Assembly (NCBI GenBank): GCA_013151865.1 | Contig: JAADHN010000066.1 | Location: 19,778-83,777 of the forward strand | Source: Kiritimatiellota bacterium | GTDB taxonomy: Bacteria; Verrucomicrobiota; Lentisphaeria; Oligosphaerales; JAADHN01 | Length of the DNA: 64,000 bases | Direction: 5' to 3' | Shown here: one piece after another, positions 9,731-20,862 of the stretch | Numbering within the stretch: the first letter of the stretch is position 1 | How the letters are laid out: every line of letters begins with the position of its first letter | Made by a program: the position numbers and the translations under genes | Notes under the pieces: model-generated | Databases searched by the model: none | The model's input: the letters and a program-made list of their open reading frames with translations, nothing else | What the model was told of the DNA's origin: nothing

Positions 9731-10556
9731 ATTCGATCCTGTCTTCCGGCAAACCGTCCGAATGCGCGCCGCTCCGGTCCGGCGACCCGGCCCATCGTGA
9801 ATCTCCGGCTTGCGCGGCCTTGCCCTTCGGCCGACGCATTCCGGAATCCTGAACGCGGCGGTTTCATTTCAGAGGCTTGCCGAGTCGAACGCCCATCCTT
9901 GACGCCGTTCCCGTGCTCTGCCGTGCTCGACCCGATCCGGCGAGACAATACTTCGATTCCGCTCTCGCACGCCGGTTCGCTTCAAGGGCACGGCCACGGA
10001 AGGAAAACGGGGCCGCACAATCGAGCAGACCCGATGAATCCGCCGTACAATACTGCCCGGAACCCGGGAGCGCCGCACGCACCCCAGGGTCGCTCGGGTC
10101 TATTTGGACCGGCTGAGTTCTCGCCGCACGCACCAAAGCGACGGGACAGGCCGCTTTGTTAACGGTCAGTTGCGACGAGGGGGTAAAACGACTCGGTATG
10201 GACCGGTACTGCGCGATTGCGCCCCGACAACGATAGCGCCGTTCAGTCCCCACGAGACTGAGGGGGTGCACCGCTTTGAGAGACGCCCATTGCATACTCG
10301 CTCCGGAACTTGTATGTTCCAACGTTTCTCCGGGGTGTCCGGGCACACTTGCAGACCGAGCCAGTTCGCCCACGCTCCGGATCGTACCGGGACAGTCAGC
10401 AAAAAGCCCGTCCGAAAAGAATGCGCGGCGCCGCGAGGCCCGGCAAACGGCTCCGATCATTGCCGGCGCACGGTTCAGGGAAGGGCCCCTTCCTCTTCAG
10501 CCCCCCTATCGGCGCCCTCCACTCGAGAGGGAGCGGACGGCAAGGAGTCTGGCGGG

Positions 10557-12278
10557 ATGGAGCAGCAACCGGGCGACAAGACCCTGATCATGCAACGGCC
10601 GCCCGCGAAGCGCAAGCGGGCCGTTTCGATCTGGAGCGTCGGACTGGGGACGGTGTTCCTCGTTGTCATCCTCGTGCTCACCGTTCTGCAGCCCATTCTT
10701 TCGCAACGGGCCACTCTCGGCAGCGCCGAAGAATGTACGAAGGCCCTGGAACGTTTGGCGGAGCAAGCTTCCACCACGCTCTCCCTTTTCGTGCAAACTT
10801 GTGCCAAGGACCTGCAACAGGCTGCCGTGGCACGCGACAGCCGGGACGCACTCCGCCGCCTTGGGCAAAGCGTCGACGCTGCCGGAAAACCGCTCTACCG
10901 CGCCCTGTTCCTGTTCGCGGAGAAAGGCCCCGGCGCGCCGGCGGCCGCCTGGCCCGACGGCGCCGAAGTCCCACCAACCGTACTCTCCGCCGTACGCACC
11001 TGCCTGCGGCGCGCCCCCGGGTTCCGAACTCTCCTGGTCGCAGACGATTCAATCCCGCCGCGTGCCGTCTTGGTGGCAACCACTGCCGTCGGACCTGAAA
11101 CCAAACGAGTGGTGGCTGTGGCGCTCGTTTCGATCAAAGCCCTGGACAGGGCCTGCGGCGACCTCTCGGCTCAGTGGCGCGCGGAACTGCAACTACTGGA
11201 CGAGCGGGGCAGGCCCGTCTTGGGACGACGCCCCAGAACCGGCGCCAACGCCGCCACGGCAACGGTCCGAGGCCTGGGTTGGCGGATCACCGCTTCGGCC
11301 GCCCCCCGGTTCCCGCGTAATATTCTGATCATGGGCCTATGGAGCGTCAGCCTGGCGACAATCGTTTTCCTGCTGCTGGTCGTCTTGCTCGCCGCCCGTA
11401 TGGTCCGGAATGAAGCCCGGTTGAGTCGCCTGCTGACATCGGCCAACGCCCATCTTCGCGCCTACGGCGGCAAGCTCGAACAGATGGTTGCGGACCAAAC
11501 AGTGGATCTCCGGCGCGCCAAAGAGCGAGCCGAGGAAGCCAACCGACTGAAAGGGGAATTCCTGGCCAATATGTCCCATGAAATCCGCACACCGCTGAAC
11601 GCCATCGTCGGGTTCGCGGAACTGATGGCCGAAATGGAACTGCCCAAAGACCAGGAAGAGTACATTCGACTGATTCGTGAGAGCGCCGATACGCTCCTCG
11701 AACTGGTGAACAATGTGCTGGACTTTGCAAAAATGGATGCCGACGGAATCGTTGAACTGACCAATAGTCCTTTCAACCCAGGGGCGGTTATCGACGACGT
11801 CTGGCGGTTGTTTCGTCCGGTCGCGGAACAGAAAGGGATCCGTTTTCATGCCGACCCGGGCTCGCTGCCGACGGAAATCCTCGGGGATGCACTGCGGCTG
11901 AAACAGGCGCTCGGGAACCTCGTTTCCAACGGCATCAAGTTCACACCGGAAAACGGCGAAGTCCTCGTCCGTGGCCGCACCGTCCGACAAACCGACACCA
12001 CGGTGACCCTCGAAATCTCCGTGACCGACACCGGCATCGGCATCCCGGCGGAGTTTCACGAGATCATCTTCGAGCCGTTTCGCCAAGTGGACGCCAGCTC
12101 GACGCGCGAGTACGGGGGGACGGGGCTGGGCCTGGCCATAACACGTCGCCTCGTGGAGGGCATGGGCGGAAGTATTTCGGTCGAGAGCCGCCCGGGCCGC
12201 GGCAGCCGTTTCAGCGTGACCTTCACCGCGCCGCGTGTCGGACCGGGAACGGTCCCCGGGACCGCGGGGATGGTCTGA
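10557..12278 (+). CDS. Membrane-bound sensor histidine kinase
   Basis: Two TM segments flanking an extracytoplasmic region; His[29 protein letters not shown]; HATPase [49 protein letters not shown]. Start set at ATG 10557. Confidence 0.9.
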   Translation: MEQQPGDKTLIMQRPPAKRKRAVSIWSVGLGTVFLVVILVLTVLQPILSQRATLGSAEECTKALERLAEQASTTLSLFVQTCAKDLQQAAVARDSRDALRRLGQSVDAAGKPLYRALFLFAEKGPGAPAAAWPDGAEVPPTVLSAVRTCLRRAPGFRTLLVADDSIPPRAVLVATTAVGPETKRVVAVALVSIKALDRACGDLSAQWRAELQLLDERGRPVLGRRPRTGANAATATVRGLGWRITASAAPRFPRNILIMGLWSVSLATIVFLLLVVLLAARMVRNEARLSRLLTSANAHLRAYGGKLEQMVADQTVDLRRAKERAEEANRLKGEFLANMSHEIRTPLNAIVGFAELMAEMELPKDQEEYIRLIRESADTLLELVNNVLDFAKMDADGIVELTNSPFNPGAVIDDVWRLFRPVAEQKGIRFHADPGSLPTEILGDALRLKQALGNLVSNGIKFTPENGEVLVRGRTVRQTDTTVTLEISVTDTGIGIPAEFHEIIFEPFRQVDASSTREYGGTGLGLAITRRLVEGMGGSISVESRPGRGSRFSVTFTAPRVGPGTVPGTAGMV

Positions 12279-12422
12279 GCGCACCGCCCCCCTCCGGGAA
12301 GGCCGTCCCTCCGGGTGCGGGAGATCCGGACGGACGGGCCGGGAAGCGGGAGAGGTCCCGGGCCTTCCCCTCCGTCCGCGCCGTTCACCTCGGGAACTCG
12401 GCTCTCGAAATGCCGTCGATGC

Positions 12423-13709
12423 TCACGGGGCTTCTTCGTCCGCCGTTTTTTTCGAGGAGAGAGTGACTGCGTTCGATTCGATCACAATCGTACTTTGCGG
12501 ACCGCGCCGGTCCACGACCGCCGCATGCCCGTGTGAGTCGATCATGTTGCCGGTGACCGCCGCCGAGCGTACACCCGACTCGATCACGACACCCGGGCCG
12601 TACGATTCGATATGATTCGTCCCGAGAACGACTCGGCCCCCTTCGAGCAACACCGCCGGGGCGTCGAACGTCTTCATGGGGCGAAGCAGGCTGCACCCGG
12701 TGAGCACGGCATGATCGCAGGAACGCACTCGCACGACCGGGGCCCCGTTCGACTTGAGTTCACTGCCGGTTACCCTGACCCGGGCGTCGCCCCCCTCCAC
12801 CACGAGACTCTCCTGGTGATTCCAGAAACTCCCGCCGCTGACCGATACCGTGTGTCCGCCCTTCACCGACATGCCGATGGCGCAAAAATCCGTGGCGCAC
12901 CCATTGAGCACCCCCCACGTCCCGCCCTCGATCTTGCAACCCTCGATCCTGTCCTCGAACCGGAAACCCCAATGCATACCGAACGCAAAACAGTCAGTCA
13001 TGCGAACCAAGTCATTCTTGCCCAGCAGGAAACCGGTCCCCGCCCGGAGACCCCGGGGAACAGGGCCCGCATTCCAAACCTCGATGTTGCACAGGCGCGG
13101 AACATCCCATGTGCCCGTGATCCGAATGCCCACATTGCGAATCGAGACCATGAATACATTCGCGATATTCACGCGGCCCACGTTGTGTTCGCCGTCCGTT
13201 AGGATCCCATCCCATGCGTAGCGGATACGAAGGTCCCGAATCGTTGCACCGATCCCCGAAATCAACACGGCAGGGGGACCCTCGTCCGGCTCCTCGTCCC
13301 AGTGGTAGGTGATGCCGAGACCGCTGAGTGCACCGCCGGCCCCGAGAATGATCGCCGGACCGTCGCGGTGCGTCGGAATAAGGGCCGGTAATGCGTCGAC
13401 ATCCGCGGGCCAGGCCCGAACTCCGGACCCATTCAACGCCACCTTGTCGAGCCGGAGCGGCCGGGAAATCCGGTATCGACCCCGGGGCACGAGCACGACG
13501 CCGTCGCCGGAATGGGCTCGGGAAATCGCCGCAAGAAAAGCCGCGGTGTCGTCTGCCTTTCCGTCGCCTTTTGCGCCCAGAGCGCGCACGTCGACCGCAG
13601 ATGCCTCGACCGCACCGGTCGCCGCCCGTTCCGCCCCCCCGACAGCCCCGCCCGTGAAAACCAGCGCGCCCAACAACCCCGCCGCCGGCAGCAGTTCAAC
13701 AGCTCTCAT
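12423..13709 (-). CDS. Exported right-handed beta-helix protein (pectate lyase 3-like)
   Basis: Signal peptide [52 protein letters not shown]...[16 protein letters not shown], typical of pectate_lyase_3 domains. Confidence 0.85.
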   Translation of the reverse strand: MRAVELLPAAGLLGALVFTGGAVGGAERAATGAVEASAVDVRALGAKGDGKADDTAAFLAAISRAHSGDGVVLVPRGRYRISRPLRLDKVALNGSGVRAWPADVDALPALIPTHRDGPAIILGAGGALSGLGITYHWDEEPDEGPPAVLISGIGATIRDLRIRYAWDGILTDGEHNVGRVNIANVFMVSIRNVGIRITGTWDVPRLCNIEVWNAGPVPRGLRAGTGFLLGKNDLVRMTDCFAFGMHWGFRFEDRIEGCKIEGGTWGVLNGCATDFCAIGMSVKGGHTVSVSGGSFWNHQESLVVEGGDARVRVTGSELKSNGAPVVRVRSCDHAVLTGCSLLRPMKTFDAPAVLLEGGRVVLGTNHIESYGPGVVIESGVRSAAVTGNMIDSHGHAAVVDRRGPQSTIVIESNAVTLSSKKTADEEAP

Positions 13710-13858
13710 CGGATCGCTCCTCCGTGCATCTCCCGAGTCGCTCTCTCCTGCAGAACCGCCAAGAGAACATAATCCCCTCGAACAGCCCCGCAATGAACCG
13801 GGGCCGATGTGCTGGCGCCATGCCGAACAGGCAACTTGACGTATCGGTATCGGCCGAA

Positions 13859-15169
13859 TCAGGGTGCCCCCGGCCGTAGGTATCGCTTGAAAAAAGCCGC
13901 GATTTCATCCACGGGAAACCGGGGGGTATCTTCTTTCAGACGAAGAATGCATGGAATCCCGAGGGCGTCCATTCGCTTCTTGAGCATGAACCCGAACCTG
14001 GGGTGGTGAATATACTGTCGCCCGGAAGAATTCGGAGGCAGCTCCGTGTTCGGCTGACTGTAATAGACGTACACGGGGGGATCGTCAGCAGTCAAGTGGT
14101 GCAGGGGGGACGCCTCCTCGAACAGAGGCCAAAACTTGGGGTCTTTCACGTCCGCGGCGGATTTCATGCCGAAAAAGGAAATCAAGGCCCCATCGACCCG
14201 GTCCGTATTGAACAGCTCCTGAATAACGCGTGGATCGTAGGTCGTTTGGGCCGCGAACGGGGCGATGCATGTCAGGCGAGTGGATTGCCGGGCCACGGCA
14301 TCCTTGCTCTCGGGCTCGGCAAGATCGTCGTGAAAGGCCAGCCATTCGGAAATGCCGGCGCCCGCCGAGCCGCCGGTGGCGCCGACCCGCTTGGGATCGA
14401 TGTGGTACCTCTCCGCATTGAAACGAATGAACTGCAGGGCCCGGGCACAATCCCGCATTTGCATGGGAAAAGGCCCCACATCGGTCAGACGGTAGTTCAG
14501 GGATGCCACGGCAATACCCGCGGCGAGGAGCCTGTCAACGAGAGGTCCGTTCACACCGCGCTTGTCCCCCCCGCGGAACCCGCCGCCGTGAATGAAAAGA
14601 ACCAAAGGAGCCGGTTTGGGCCCCTTGACGGTCCAAATGTCGAATCGCTGTTTCTCGTGTGCGCCGTAGGCCACGTCCAGGTAAGTGGGCGGGACCTTGG
14701 GCGGCTGTCGGCGCCGGCGGGGATTTCGACGGCGGACAGCGGTCCGCCGGAACGCCTGTTCCTCGTCCGGAGTGACGACTCCGTCGCCGTTCCGGTCGAG
14801 TTCGGCAAAATGCGCCCGCACTTGGGGCGGCAACTCCTCTTTGCTCAGTTTGCCGTCGCCGTTCCGGTCGAGCCGTTCGAAGCTTCCGTCCGTCTTTTGA
14901 CCAGGGCCTCCAAGATGCCGGTTCCGTCTCGCCCGGAAGACGCGGTCTTCCTCGGCCGTGATGAACCCGTCGCCGTCGGCATCCACCCGACCGAAAAAAC
15001 GACGCAGCCGCACGGGCATTTCTCCGCGCGCCAACTTGCCGTCGCCGTCGCGGTCAAATCGACGAATGAACCCTTCCGAGCGGTCCGCCGGTTGGGCCCG
15101 TGCACCGCTCGCGAACAACACAAGTGCCGCGACCATGCCGACAAGTCTCGAATGTCGCCGGTGAATCAT
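13859..15169 (-). CDS. Exported EF-hand repeat / alpha-beta hydrolase (BD-FAE-like esterase) fusion
   Basis: Four DxDGDG EF-hand loops (DRDGDGKLARGE, DADGDGFITAEE, DRNGDGKLSKEE, DRNGDGVVTPDE) followed by VLFIHGGGFRGGDK, GATGGSAGAGISEWLAF. Confidence 0.88.
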   Translation of the reverse strand: MIHRRHSRLVGMVAALVLFASGARAQPADRSEGFIRRFDRDGDGKLARGEMPVRLRRFFGRVDADGDGFITAEEDRVFRARRNRHLGGPGQKTDGSFERLDRNGDGKLSKEELPPQVRAHFAELDRNGDGVVTPDEEQAFRRTAVRRRNPRRRRQPPKVPPTYLDVAYGAHEKQRFDIWTVKGPKPAPLVLFIHGGGFRGGDKRGVNGPLVDRLLAAGIAVASLNYRLTDVGPFPMQMRDCARALQFIRFNAERYHIDPKRVGATGGSAGAGISEWLAFHDDLAEPESKDAVARQSTRLTCIAPFAAQTTYDPRVIQELFNTDRVDGALISFFGMKSAADVKDPKFWPLFEEASPLHHLTADDPPVYVYYSQPNTELPPNSSGRQYIHHPRFGFMLKKRMDALGIPCILRLKEDTPRFPVDEIAAFFKRYLRPGAP

Positions 15170-15347
15170 CGTCTCTTTTCCCCGCTCGTCGCCAAATACC
15201 GCCCCACCACCACGTGACGCGCCCGGGGCGCCGGACGCACAAGCAGAACTCGCATCTCTCCGCACTATCGCCCGATAAACGCACGCGCCGAAAAGTTATT
15301 GCCGGCCGGCGCTCCCCCATCATCCTTGTTTCAGGCGCCCGGGGGCG

Positions 15348-16361
15348 TCAAGACTTGTGCGCGATCATCAGGCGGGTCGCGGTGTCGGCCTCCACCGTCT
15401 GCAGGCACGGGTCCACCAACCCCGCCGCCTTCAGCAATTCGGCCAGCTCACTCCGAGTGTAGCAACGCCCCGCAGGCGTATTCACCAACATGTTCAAGGC
15501 AAATACCGCGCCCGGCGCCGGACGAGTCCGATCATCTTCGAGAACAAAGTCCCGGACCACGAACCGGCCTCCGGGGTTCAGTGCTCCGGCGACCTTGCGG
15601 AAGAGCACGGCAACGTCCTCCCGGGCCATGCTGTGAATGACGTTCGAGAGCCAAACCAAGTCGTACCCGGACCCGATATCGTCGGCAAGCATATCACCGG
15701 CAAGCACCCGTATTCTTGCAGTCAATCCCGCTTCCTCGATGTACCGTCGGGCGAGACGGACCACAGAGGCGCGGTCGAAAACGGTGGCCGTCAAACACGG
15801 GGCGGCCCTGCAGAAAGAAATCGCATAAACCCCGGAACCGCCGCCCAGATCCAGCACATGCCGGACACCCGTCCAGTCGATCGCCTGAACGAACGGGCCC
15901 TGCTGCCGAAGACCGAAATGATGCATGGCCCCAATGAAACTCTCAACCTGATCCTCGCGGCACGCAGGCTCCTCAATGCGGACCGGCAGACTGCCTCCGC
16001 GCACGATTTCAGTGAGATGAGACCAGCTCTCCCAAAGGTGCCCCATGTGCTCCAGCATCGGCAGCACGAAACAAGGCGCGACACGACAGAGCATCTCGGC
16101 CGAAAGTGGGGTGCAACGGAAAAACGCGCCGTCCTTGGCCAGCAACCCGATGGCGACCAGTGCATTCAGCAGCATGGCCGTAGCCCGCGCGTCCGTCCCG
16201 AGACGCTCGGTGACCGTGCCGGCGTCAGCCCCGTTCTCGCCCACGGCCGGAAACACGCCTAACTCGACTGCCGTCAGAACCAAACGACTGACCTGAAAAG
16301 CGCGAACCGCATTCTCCAGTTTGTCCTCGCTGTCGATGTAGGGCCCGTACACGTGGTTCAT
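15348..16361 (-). CDS. SAM-dependent O-methyltransferase family 2-like with dimerisation domain
   Basis: VLDLGGGSGVYAISFCRAAP, LSNVIHSMAREDVAVLFRKVAGALNPGGRFVVRDFVLEDDRT; N-terminal winged-helix-like domain. Confidence 0.85.
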   Translation of the reverse strand: MNHVYGPYIDSEDKLENAVRAFQVSRLVLTAVELGVFPAVGENGADAGTVTERLGTDARATAMLLNALVAIGLLAKDGAFFRCTPLSAEMLCRVAPCFVLPMLEHMGHLWESWSHLTEIVRGGSLPVRIEEPACREDQVESFIGAMHHFGLRQQGPFVQAIDWTGVRHVLDLGGGSGVYAISFCRAAPCLTATVFDRASVVRLARRYIEEAGLTARIRVLAGDMLADDIGSGYDLVWLSNVIHSMAREDVAVLFRKVAGALNPGGRFVVRDFVLEDDRTRPAPGAVFALNMLVNTPAGRCYTRSELAELLKAAGLVDPCLQTVEADTATRLMIAHKS

Positions 16362-16868
16362 TTTTTCATTCTCCTTCCCTGCCCGGCCGCAAGGCCTGAC
16401 GCCGAGGACCGCATTCGAAATGCCCACAATTGCCGCCCGTGCCGCACAACCACCCCCCGTTCCCGACCGGGCACAACCCATGGACGCCGCGCGACGCCGA
16501 ATCCCGCCAACCGAAACGGGCGACGCCGTGAAAGACCGTCCCTCAGGTCACACCAACTTTGCGAGGGGGCTTTGCATGATATAATACACCCCGCCTCCGA
16601 ATTGTCCGGACGATGCCGCGAAGAGGGGCCGGAAGGCTCGCTCCGGACTAACGCTGCACGTGCTTCTTGCCGAAAACCGCCGGCACGCGGGGAATCCACC
16701 GCGACCGCCGGGCGGCTGTGAGTGAGCCGAACGGAGCGGGACCGGCGTCCGCAGAGCCTCGGTTTTTCGCGCCACGCAGTTGACCGCATGACCCCGTGGG
16801 ACGGTGATCGCCTGCACGATTTGCGGCGAACGAGCGGCGGCGAACAGGGAACGGAAAGGTGTCTACCG

Positions 16869-17855
16869 ATGACAAGACGATTTGGGACAGCGTCCTACAG
16901 TTTCCAGTACTCCCTCGCGCTTTGGGACCTTGGAGACCGACCGGGACGGCGGATGACTTTGGATGAACTGCTCGAATCCACGGCGGAAAGCGGAGCACAG
17001 GTGATTCAGCTCCGAAGCTCGGCTGTCGACGCCCTTGATACTCGGGGCGCGAGCGCCCTGGCATCGCGCGTCGCGCGCTTGGGATTGGACCTGGAACTGC
17101 TCGGCGGGGACGCCCGCAGGCGCGACTTTCCCCATAGCATCGAACGGGCCGCCGAACTCGGGGTGAAAGCCATGGGGTGCACGTTCGGATTCAAGACCCG
17201 ACCGGGCGCCATCGCGTCGTATGCGGAATGGATCCAGTACATCGAGAACGCAGAGATTCGCCTCCGCGAACTCGCACCGATCGCGGAACGACACGGGGTG
17301 AAAGTCGGCGTTGAACCGCACTTCGACTTCACCGTGGACGAAATCGCCGGCATCGTCGAACGGGTGGACTCCCCATGCATCGGCGTGCTGCTCGATATCG
17401 GCAACCCTGTCGCGACGCTCGACGACCCGCTCGAAGCCGCGCGGAGACTGGCCCCGTACGCGGTGGCCACCCACATCAAGGATTTCCGCGTGGACGAAAC
17501 ACCCCAGGGGTTCGACCTGACCATGGTCCCACTCGGAACCGGGAGCATTCGGGTCGGCGACATCCTCGAATTCTTGAATGTCCATGCCCCGCCTGAGATG
17601 TCGTTCTGCCTCGAACTGATCAACGGCTGGCATTGCAGCCTCCCGTGGCTGGCGCCCGAATACCTGATGGCCTTCGGCGACCGCACGGCGGCCCATGTGG
17701 CCGCCGTTCTCCGCCACATCCGATCGGTGACGGCCCTGCCCCTAAAACCTTCGCAGGACGAACTCGCGCAGATGACGCCGGAATCCCGGATGCAATTCGA
17801 GCGCGACAGAGTCCGAGAAAACATCGAGTGGATGCAGCAGCATACCCGGACGTGA
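16869..17855 (+). CDS. Sugar phosphate isomerase/epimerase (AP endonuclease 2-like TIM barrel)
   Basis: GTASYSFQYSLALW...GVKVGVEPHFDFTVDEIAGIVERVDSPCIGVLLDIGNPVATLDDPLEAARRLAPYAVATHIKDFRV. Confidence 0.85.
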   Translation: MTRRFGTASYSFQYSLALWDLGDRPGRRMTLDELLESTAESGAQVIQLRSSAVDALDTRGASALASRVARLGLDLELLGGDARRRDFPHSIERAAELGVKAMGCTFGFKTRPGAIASYAEWIQYIENAEIRLRELAPIAERHGVKVGVEPHFDFTVDEIAGIVERVDSPCIGVLLDIGNPVATLDDPLEAARRLAPYAVATHIKDFRVDETPQGFDLTMVPLGTGSIRVGDILEFLNVHAPPEMSFCLELINGWHCSLPWLAPEYLMAFGDRTAAHVAAVLRHIRSVTALPLKPSQDELAQMTPESRMQFERDRVRENIEWMQQHTRT

Positions 17856-17930
17856 ATTGGAACGACCCCCCGACAGACGGGGCCGGTCGGCGTACAATCG
17901 CAACCGAAACATGACGGAACAAGGAGACCG

Positions 17931-18677
17931 ATGATGACGCAACGCTTCAGCGGCAAAGTGGCGCTGATCACCGGCGGCGGCTCGGGTATCGGGGCCGAAA
18001 CGAGCTGCATGTTCGCGGCGGAAGGCGCGGCTGTCGCCGTGGTCGATATCGACGCCGAAGCCGCCGAACATGTGGCCGACGCAATCCGCAGCGCGGGAGG
18101 GACCGCAGAGACGTTCCAATGCGATGTCTCCGACTGGACGTGCGTCTCCCTTATGATCGACCGGGTGGTCGCCCGGCTCCGCCGAATCGACGTACTTTTC
18201 AACAATGCCGGGATCGCCCCGCGCGCCTCTGTCGAGGAAATGACGCCCGAACTCTGGCATCACGTGCTGGCGGTGGACCTCGATTCGGTGTTCCTTGTCA
18301 CCAAAGCCGCGCTTCCGCATCTGAAAGCCGTCCGCGGCTGCATCGTCAACACCGGTTCCCAGTGCTCCATCGCCGGGTACCCGCGTCTGGCGGCCTACAC
18401 GGCGGCCAAAGCCGGGGTCCTGATGCTCACCAAGCAGATGGCGGCCGAATTCCGGCCGCTCGGCGTCCGCGTCAATGCCGTTCTTCCGGGGGTCGTGGCG
18501 ACACCGCTGCAAATGCGCGCCTGGAAGGAAGAGGGCAAAAACTACGAGACCATGGACAAGTCCCGCATTCAGCAACCCGCGGACATTGCCCGTGCAGTGC
18601 TGTTTTTTGCGGACTCCGCAAACAGCCAGGTCTCCGGTAATTTTCTCGCAGTTAACGGGGTCTGCAGCTTCCTGTAA
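17931..18677 (+). CDS. SDR family oxidoreductase
   Basis: GKVALITGGGSGIGAETSCMFAAEGAAVAVVDID, LFNNAGIAPRAS, YTAAKAGVLMLTKQMAAEFRPLGVRVNAVLPGVVATPL. Confidence 0.93.
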   Translation: MMTQRFSGKVALITGGGSGIGAETSCMFAAEGAAVAVVDIDAEAAEHVADAIRSAGGTAETFQCDVSDWTCVSLMIDRVVARLRRIDVLFNNAGIAPRASVEEMTPELWHHVLAVDLDSVFLVTKAALPHLKAVRGCIVNTGSQCSIAGYPRLAAYTAAKAGVLMLTKQMAAEFRPLGVRVNAVLPGVVATPLQMRAWKEEGKNYETMDKSRIQQPADIARAVLFFADSANSQVSGNFLAVNGVCSFL

Positions 18678-18736
18678 GGCTGATTGAACGAAGTCGAGCG
18701 GGTATGGTATCGGACTGAGTCATTCGCGAGCCTTCT

Positions 18737-18767
18737 GCTGCGGAGCGCGTTGTACGCGCTCCGCAGC
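18737..18767. other. Strong intergenic hairpin between the SDR and Gfo/Idh genes
   Basis: GCTGCGGAGCGCGT-TGT-ACGCGCTCCGCAGC: perfect 14-bp stem with 3-nt loop, no following T tract. Confidence 0.8.
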
Positions 18768-18856
18768 GGTGCGAAAGAACTCGGCGCCCCACGGCGGGAG
18801 CACAGCGCCGAACTCCATGAGTTGAGGCCTTCCGACCAAGACAAGGAGGAAACCGC

Positions 18857-19981
18857 ATGTCCAATAAAACAAGAATCGGAGTCGTCGGGTTCGCCCACAT
18901 GCACGTCAACCACGTGGCCGAAATGTTCGCCCGCCATCCGAACACCGAGTGGGCGGGGTGTGCCGACACTGTGCCGCTGGTGCCCGAGAAGTCCACGGTG
19001 CGCTACACGCGGGCGTGGAACAAGCAACACGTGATGAGCGAGTTCGGCATCGCGCCCGAGTTCGATTCCGTCGAGGCGTTGCTGGCCGAAGGCAAACCGG
19101 ATGTGGTCATCGTGTGCAGCGAAAACGTATTCCATCCGGACATCGTCGAGACATGTGCCGCGGCCGGGACTCACGTCTGCGTCGAAAAACCCATGGCCAT
19201 GAATCTCGCCCATGGATTGCGTATGATACGGGCCGCGGAAGCCGCCGGGACGACTTTGGCGGTGAACTGGCCGATCGCGTGGTCCCCGCAAATGCACGAA
19301 CTCAAACGCCTGATCGACGCGAGCGCCATCGGACGCATCCTGCAGGTGAAGTACCGGGCGGGGCACACCGGACCGCTGGGACCCGGGGCGGCGCACACGG
19401 GCGGCGGGGGCAAAGTCGAGGGAAGACTGACGGACCCGGAGCGCGCCGCGTCCTGGTGGCATCGGACCGAGGCCGGCGGCGGGGCCCTCATCGATTTCTG
19501 CTGCTACGGGGCCATGCTGAGTCGCTGGCTGGTCGGCGAACAGGCCCAAGCGGCCGTGGCACTCAAAGCGAACCTCGACAGTCATTGGGGAGAAGCGGAC
19601 GACAACGCGGTTATGATCGTGCGGTTTCCCGGCGCCATCGGACTTTACGAAGGCACTTGGACAACCCGGCATCACGGCGTGCCGACCGGTCCGATTATAT
19701 ACGGCACAGAAGGCACGCTCGTGGCGGACCGGCAGGACGGCAAGCCCGTGGTCCGGCTGGAACGGGGCCGTGGCGCGGAAATCGTCGAGCCGCCCCCGCT
19801 TCCCCAGGGTCGAACCGATATCGCCGAGGAGGTCCTGCATCGTCTCGCGACTGGAGAACCTCTGAATCCCCTGGTGGACATCCCTCTGAATCTCGATGCA
19901 CTTGCCATTCTCGATGCCGGGGTCCGGTCCGCCGCCACCGGACGACTCGAAATGGTAAACAACCGGAACTGGCCGTCATGA
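18857..19981 (+). CDS. Gfo/Idh/MocA family oxidoreductase
   Basis: RIGVVGFAHMHVNHVAEMFARHP...THVCVEKPMAMNLAHGLRMIRAAEAAGTTLAVNWPIAW. Confidence 0.88.
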   Translation: MSNKTRIGVVGFAHMHVNHVAEMFARHPNTEWAGCADTVPLVPEKSTVRYTRAWNKQHVMSEFGIAPEFDSVEALLAEGKPDVVIVCSENVFHPDIVETCAAAGTHVCVEKPMAMNLAHGLRMIRAAEAAGTTLAVNWPIAWSPQMHELKRLIDASAIGRILQVKYRAGHTGPLGPGAAHTGGGGKVEGRLTDPERAASWWHRTEAGGGALIDFCCYGAMLSRWLVGEQAQAAVALKANLDSHWGEADDNAVMIVRFPGAIGLYEGTWTTRHHGVPTGPIIYGTEGTLVADRQDGKPVVRLERGRGAEIVEPPPLPQGRTDIAEEVLHRLATGEPLNPLVDIPLNLDALAILDAGVRSAATGRLEMVNNRNWPS

Positions 19982-20823
19982 CGTTTGCCTGCAGTACCTG
20001 GAATTTTACCGAGGAAATCGAGAACGGGACGCAGGACCTGCCAAGCGTGGTCGCAGAAATCGCCGGGCTCGGATTCGACGCGGTCGAGGTCATGGGCTAT
20101 CATCTCCCATCCGTGGACCGTTCTGCTCTTCGCGAACTCCGCAACCACGCCGAGGCCCACGGGGTGAGTATCTGTGCCGTGGATGCGCGCAACCTGCGGC
20201 TCGGCGCCCCCTGGCCGGAGTACCGCACCGAGATCGCCACGATGGAACTCTGGGCCCTGTGCGCCGCGGAACTGGCTTGTCCGGTCGTCGCCGTTTTCCT
20301 GGGCGGATTCGATGCGCCGGAGCAACGTCCGGCCCAACTGGCGCGTGACCATGCCGCGCTGAAAGAATGTGCGGAGTTCGCAGAACGGAGGGGTGTCCGC
20401 ATCGGCGTCGAGAACCACCGGATCTACCTGACGAAGAACGCAAACCTGGACCCGCCCGGCCAGGAAATCGAGGATATCTTGACGCTTTTGGCCCACCCGG
20501 ACTTGGCCGGGATCGGCACAGTGCCGGACACGGACAACGTCTTCCCCCGGCAATACCCGAACCTGACGCCGGCGGAACGCCGCTTCACCCTCGATGCGTT
20601 CGCGCGACTGCTGCCGCGAGCGGTTCACGTCCATGTCAAGGTCAAGGGAATTCCGGGCTGTGAGCCGGAAGCGCAATTCCCGGCCGAAGCTGTCGCCGGC
20701 CGCCTGCGCGACGCCGGCTACGACGGAGCGGTGAGCCTGGAACTCATGAAACCGGCGCTCGGCCCGAAGAGGGACGTATTGGCGGCGAACCTCGAGGTTT
20801 TGCGGACCGCCTGCAACCGGTGA
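19978..20823 (+). CDS. Sugar phosphate isomerase/epimerase (TIM barrel)
   Basis: MTFACSTWNFTEEIENG...GFDAVEVMGYHLPSVDRS...GVRIGVENH...IGTVPDTDNVFP; ATGA overlap with the upstream CDS; true start is internal to the 18949 ORF. Confidence 0.82.
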   Translation: MTFACSTWNFTEEIENGTQDLPSVVAEIAGLGFDAVEVMGYHLPSVDRSALRELRNHAEAHGVSICAVDARNLRLGAPWPEYRTEIATMELWALCAAELACPVVAVFLGGFDAPEQRPAQLARDHAALKECAEFAERRGVRIGVENHRIYLTKNANLDPPGQEIEDILTLLAHPDLAGIGTVPDTDNVFPRQYPNLTPAERRFTLDAFARLLPRAVHVHVKVKGIPGCEPEAQFPAEAVAGRLRDAGYDGAVSLELMKPALGPKRDVLAANLEVLRTACNR

Positions 20824-20862
20824 CCCGGCAGCGAAACGAGGCAGAGAGGCGCCGAACGCACC

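Noticed and set aside
9731-10556. Possible gene between the radical SAM and histidine kinase genes
   Set aside because: ORFs here lack motifs and conflict on both strands; the kinase ORF extension upstream of 10557 looks non-coding.
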